From NCBI RefSeq assembly GCF_022180385.2, contig NZ_BQME02000001.1, positions 1,244,975 to 1,308,974 on the forward strand: a stretch of DNA of 64,000 nucleotides. The letters run 5' to 3'. Source of the DNA: Paenibacillus sp. L3-i20. Its GTDB lineage: Bacteria; Bacillota; Bacilli; Paenibacillales; Paenibacillaceae. Position 1 is the first letter of the stretch. Each line of letters opens with the position of its first letter. The position numbers and the translations under genes were made by a program. Below the pieces are notes generated by a model. The model worked only from the letters and a program-made list of their open reading frames with translations, was not told the DNA's origin and did no database searches. Of this stretch, positions 61,810-64,000 are shown piece after piece.

Positions 61810-61989
61810 TTATTTAAATCTATCCTTACAATGAACTAAATCATTATTATTATTTTGTATTTGCAAGAAATCAATAATCTGCCTATCTAATCCATGTTCA
61901 ACTATCGCACGATTTAAGTAGTTTTTTACTGTCATACGCCAAACATTGTTGTGATAATCCTTCGATGCCCTCTTTAACCACAAATTCAT
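61810..61989 (-). CDS. Small ORF, 59 residues (hypothetical)
   Basis: Fills the gap between the SDR/ATP-grasp gene and the tylF-like gene: ATG three bases after the upstream stop (TAA-CGA-ATG), ending 14 bp before the tylF-like ATG, whose AAGGAGG overlaps this stop codon. Sequence begins MNLWLKRASKDYHNNVWRM and is basic, helical and without membrane segments. No strong ribosome binding site (GGAAGA is 17 nt away), so translational coupling would be needed. No family recognised; it may instead be a remnant. Confidence 0.45.
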   Translation of the reverse strand: MNLWLKRASKDYHNNVWRMTVKNYLNRAIVEHGLDRQIIDFLQIQNNNNDLVHCKDRFK

Positions 61990-61992
61990 TCG

Positions 61993-63885
61993 TTAAATAA
62001 TCAAATCTTCCGCATAACGAACCAACTTTTTTTCTTCTGAGCTACGTAAGAATGGATACGAATGAATAGAACTACCCCTCGATTCAAGTAAGAACCAATA
62101 TATACTATCAAGACCCATTTCTAAACTTAACTTAGATGCACCACCAACACGGGGATTACATTCGATAATATGACACTTGCCGTCGGCATCAACAATGTAC
62201 TGTAGTACTGCATGTCCTGTCAGTCCAATTTGCTCAGCAAACGCTGCAATCATTCGTTCCATAGACTCATCCCGTACAGTATATGTTATTTGTGATTCGC
62301 CATTTACAATATAGTCCCTTACTCTTAAAATGACACCTTTGCTTATCGAGTCTTTATTTAAAAATATATCTGCGCTATATTCGACACCTTCAATATACGG
62401 TTGAAAAATTGGCTCCTTCAGTGTTTTGGCATGTTTTAGAGCCTGCGTACGATCCAATGCTAGTCCGATGCTTACAGATCCTGCCCCATACCTCTCCTTT
62501 ACGACATGAAGCTCTTCACTTGACGTTGGAATATGATTAAATGCCGGAATAGCATATGTACTCCACTCTTTTGATTTTTCGTAGAATGCAAGCTTATCCA
62601 GGCACATAGCTATAACTTCTGGTTCTGACACAAATACTCTGATATTATTTTCTAGTAACTTCAGCTTGTGATCTGCAAAATATTTTAATTCCCCATCACG
62701 AGTGGGAATAATATATTTCACATTGTTTTCGATACAGTATTGAATTAACGTATCTACTGTTAGATCAGCAAGGTTTGGCATTAACCAAAAATGATCCACA
62801 AATTGACGGGCAATAGCCTTAGAGTTACTATCTGCACCTATTATTCGAATAGGTGTGCCCAATTTCATAATAGCCTGACGTACAGATTTAACGAGTGGCA
62901 CTTTTTTGGAAACACTCGTAATAAGGAGCGATTCAACTTTAAGTTCCGCTTTTTTATTATTCTGATAGGAATAATATTGTATCAATTCAGGGATGGTATC
63001 CTCTAGCTGTCTTTCAGGATGCCAACCAGTTATATTACTGAACTTAGCCATGTCAGCTTGGCTTGCTTCATATAAAATAGAACTGTCTGCCTCAACAAAT
63101 TTCATGTTAGGGAAATAGCCCTTCAAAATTTCAATTATTTCCTCTACCCTTCTTGCATTACCATTCCCCAAGTTGACAATACCTTCTACCCCGTTGCCAG
63201 CAAGTTGCAATAGTCCCTCTGCTACATCCTCTGCATATATGTAATCAAACATTCCTTCTTTGCGAAACACTTGTATCTCTTCATTATTTAATAGAGCACG
63301 AATCCATCTGGATATAATATCTTTAGAATCCTTACCATAAACTCTATAAATTCTCGCATAAACTGTTTTGAATTTTTGCATTTCTGAAAGGAATCTCAAT
63401 TCAATTTCATGCAATAGTTTCGCTGCTCCACATAAATTTCTTGGATAGACAGGAGCTTCTTCTGTGAGTAGGTATGGAGCTTTCGCAGGAGCGTTAAAGT
63501 TATATAGCTCTGGATTGTAAATTAAATAGCTAGAAGCAAAAACAACTTGCTTAACTGAAGATATGTCCTTTAAAACAGACATGATGTGATGGCTCAATTT
63601 CACATTATGTTGATTGTTTTCCTCCCAAAATTCAGCCGTCTCAACAGAACGTTCAAAGGTAGCTGCAAGATGAAACACAAATTCAGGAGCAAAGTGAACT
63701 AGCTCCTCTTTTGTAATATAATTCAGATCCCCTTGTCTATAAAGCACAGCCGCTGGCAAATTGGCAGGTCTTTCTTTCAGATCACCAACTAATATGATCG
63801 CACCCTGTTCTAACAATTTGTTCACAAGTGATGTTCCAATGACACCAGCCCCACCTGTTACGAACACTTTTGTATTATTAAACAT
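61993..63885 (-). CDS. Fusion protein: SDR epimerase-like domain plus ATP-grasp ligase
   Basis: 630 residues. Residues 1 to about 310 are an extended SDR: FVTGGAGVIG (8-17), FASSYLIY, and LCGAAK where the usual active-site Tyr of YxxxK is Cys. DYIYAEDVAEG follows. Residues about 318-630 are a carbamoyl-phosphate-synthetase/PylC-type ATP-grasp: a pre-ATP-grasp domain (LLITSVSKKVPLVKSV, IGADSNSKAIAR), PYIEGVEYSADIF and the Mg-binding HIIECNPRVGGAS near 573-585. It probably ligates an amino acid or acyl group to an amine on a sugar. AGGGGGG precedes the ATG, which overlaps the upstream GNAT gene by 8 bp. Confidence 0.88.
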   Translation of the reverse strand: MFNNTKVFVTGGAGVIGTSLVNKLLEQGAIILVGDLKERPANLPAAVLYRQGDLNYITKEELVHFAPEFVFHLAATFERSVETAEFWEENNQHNVKLSHHIMSVLKDISSVKQVVFASSYLIYNPELYNFNAPAKAPYLLTEEAPVYPRNLCGAAKLLHEIELRFLSEMQKFKTVYARIYRVYGKDSKDIISRWIRALLNNEEIQVFRKEGMFDYIYAEDVAEGLLQLAGNGVEGIVNLGNGNARRVEEIIEILKGYFPNMKFVEADSSILYEASQADMAKFSNITGWHPERQLEDTIPELIQYYSYQNNKKAELKVESLLITSVSKKVPLVKSVRQAIMKLGTPIRIIGADSNSKAIARQFVDHFWLMPNLADLTVDTLIQYCIENNVKYIIPTRDGELKYFADHKLKLLENNIRVFVSEPEVIAMCLDKLAFYEKSKEWSTYAIPAFNHIPTSSEELHVVKERYGAGSVSIGLALDRTQALKHAKTLKEPIFQPYIEGVEYSADIFLNKDSISKGVILRVRDYIVNGESQITYTVRDESMERMIAAFAEQIGLTGHAVLQYIVDADGKCHIIECNPRVGGASKLSLEMGLDSIYWFLLESRGSSIHSYPFLRSSEEKKLVRYAEDLII

Positions 63886-64000
63886 GAACTTCCCCCCTTA
63901 AGCACCCATGTAACAACGAATCTACAAAATTGCCATTAATGTTGACATGTTGACGCATAGCTCCTTCATACTTGAATCCATGCTTTTCTAAAATCGATAT
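63878..64000 (-). CDS. GNAT family N-acetyltransferase, C-terminal part (possibly PseH)
   Basis: Open to the window edge in frame. The last 40 residues read ISILEKHGFKYEGAMRQHV, then NINGNFVDSLLHGCLRGEVHV. The pattern EKxGFKxEGxxRxHVxxNGxxVDxxxxGxLRxE is the C-terminus of RimJ-type GNAT acetyltransferases, including PseH, which adds the second N-acetyl group in pseudaminic acid synthesis. The stop at 63878-63880 lies inside the next gene. PseH identity is inferred from context only. Confidence 0.7.
   Translation of the reverse strand: MSILEKHGFKYEGAMRQHVNINGNFVDSLLHGCLRGEVHV

Overview
The window looks like chromosomal DNA of a Paenibacillus-type Firmicute. The left edge carries the 5' end of a 16S rRNA gene whose start and first variable loop resemble Paenibacillus. 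AGGAGG-like ribosome binding sites are strong throughout, and GTG and TTG starts are common. Gene order is typical of the group (pcrB-pcrA-ligA, uvrBA, ftsEX-M23-ctpB-minJ, secA-prfB, argCJBDFGH). Almost everything is on the minus strand; only three genes (a sugar isomerase-like protein, a giant LPXTG adhesin and a VanW protein) are on the plus strand.

Layout. 1-550: 5' end of an rrn operon with leader, boxA-like element and promoter. 0.55-6 kb: pcrB-pcrA-ligA (lipid ether synthesis, helicase, ligase). 6-12 kb: a membrane-anchored TPR/carboxypeptidase-regulatory-like protein, a U32 family (RlhA-like) protein, a TIM-barrel isomerase and a small membrane protein. 12-17.2 kb: uvrB-uvrA with a LexA-type box at the promoter. 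17.2-23.3 kb: a response regulator with a BTAD output domain divergent from a 1563-residue sortase-anchored adhesin; the shared intergenic region holds an inverted 9-bp motif. 23.3-29.3 kb: cell-division and wall-hydrolase control genes ftsE, ftsX, M23 peptidase, ctpB and minJ. 29.4-30.9 kb: VanW protein. 31-39.5 kb: complete arginine operon with an ArgR-box-like palindrome over its -10. 39.5-46.5 kb: YitT protein, prfB with programmed +1 frameshift, secA, hpf, a DUF2920-like hydrolase and a cold-shock protein.

46.7-64 kb is the accessory part and looks like surface or flagellar glycan biosynthesis. One eight-gene operon (54762 down to 46753, with 4-bp and 1-bp overlaps) starts from CDP-glucose (rfbF, rfbG). 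It adds a RmlC-type epimerase, two Zn-finger C-methyltransferase-type proteins, a CmcI-family methyltransferase/hydroxylase, a TPR-glycosyltransferase and a reductase/epimerase. The likely product is a methyl-branched CDP-6-deoxyhexose and its transfer. A second operon enters from the right edge and ends at a strong terminator at 56988-57040. It encodes a GNAT acetyltransferase (partial), an SDR/ATP-grasp fusion, an unannotated 59-residue ORF, a TylF-type O-methyltransferase, a HAD phosphatase, a pseudaminic acid synthase (PseI), an SDR epimerase and PseC. The two operons are separated by a secreted discoidin-like protein lying between two direct repeats. The repeats are end fragments of a decayed IS4-like element, one of which keeps both terminal inverted repeats.

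Start codons were adjusted in many genes where the longest reading frame has no ribosome binding site and an internal start does. All function calls rest on reading motifs by eye; no database search was run.
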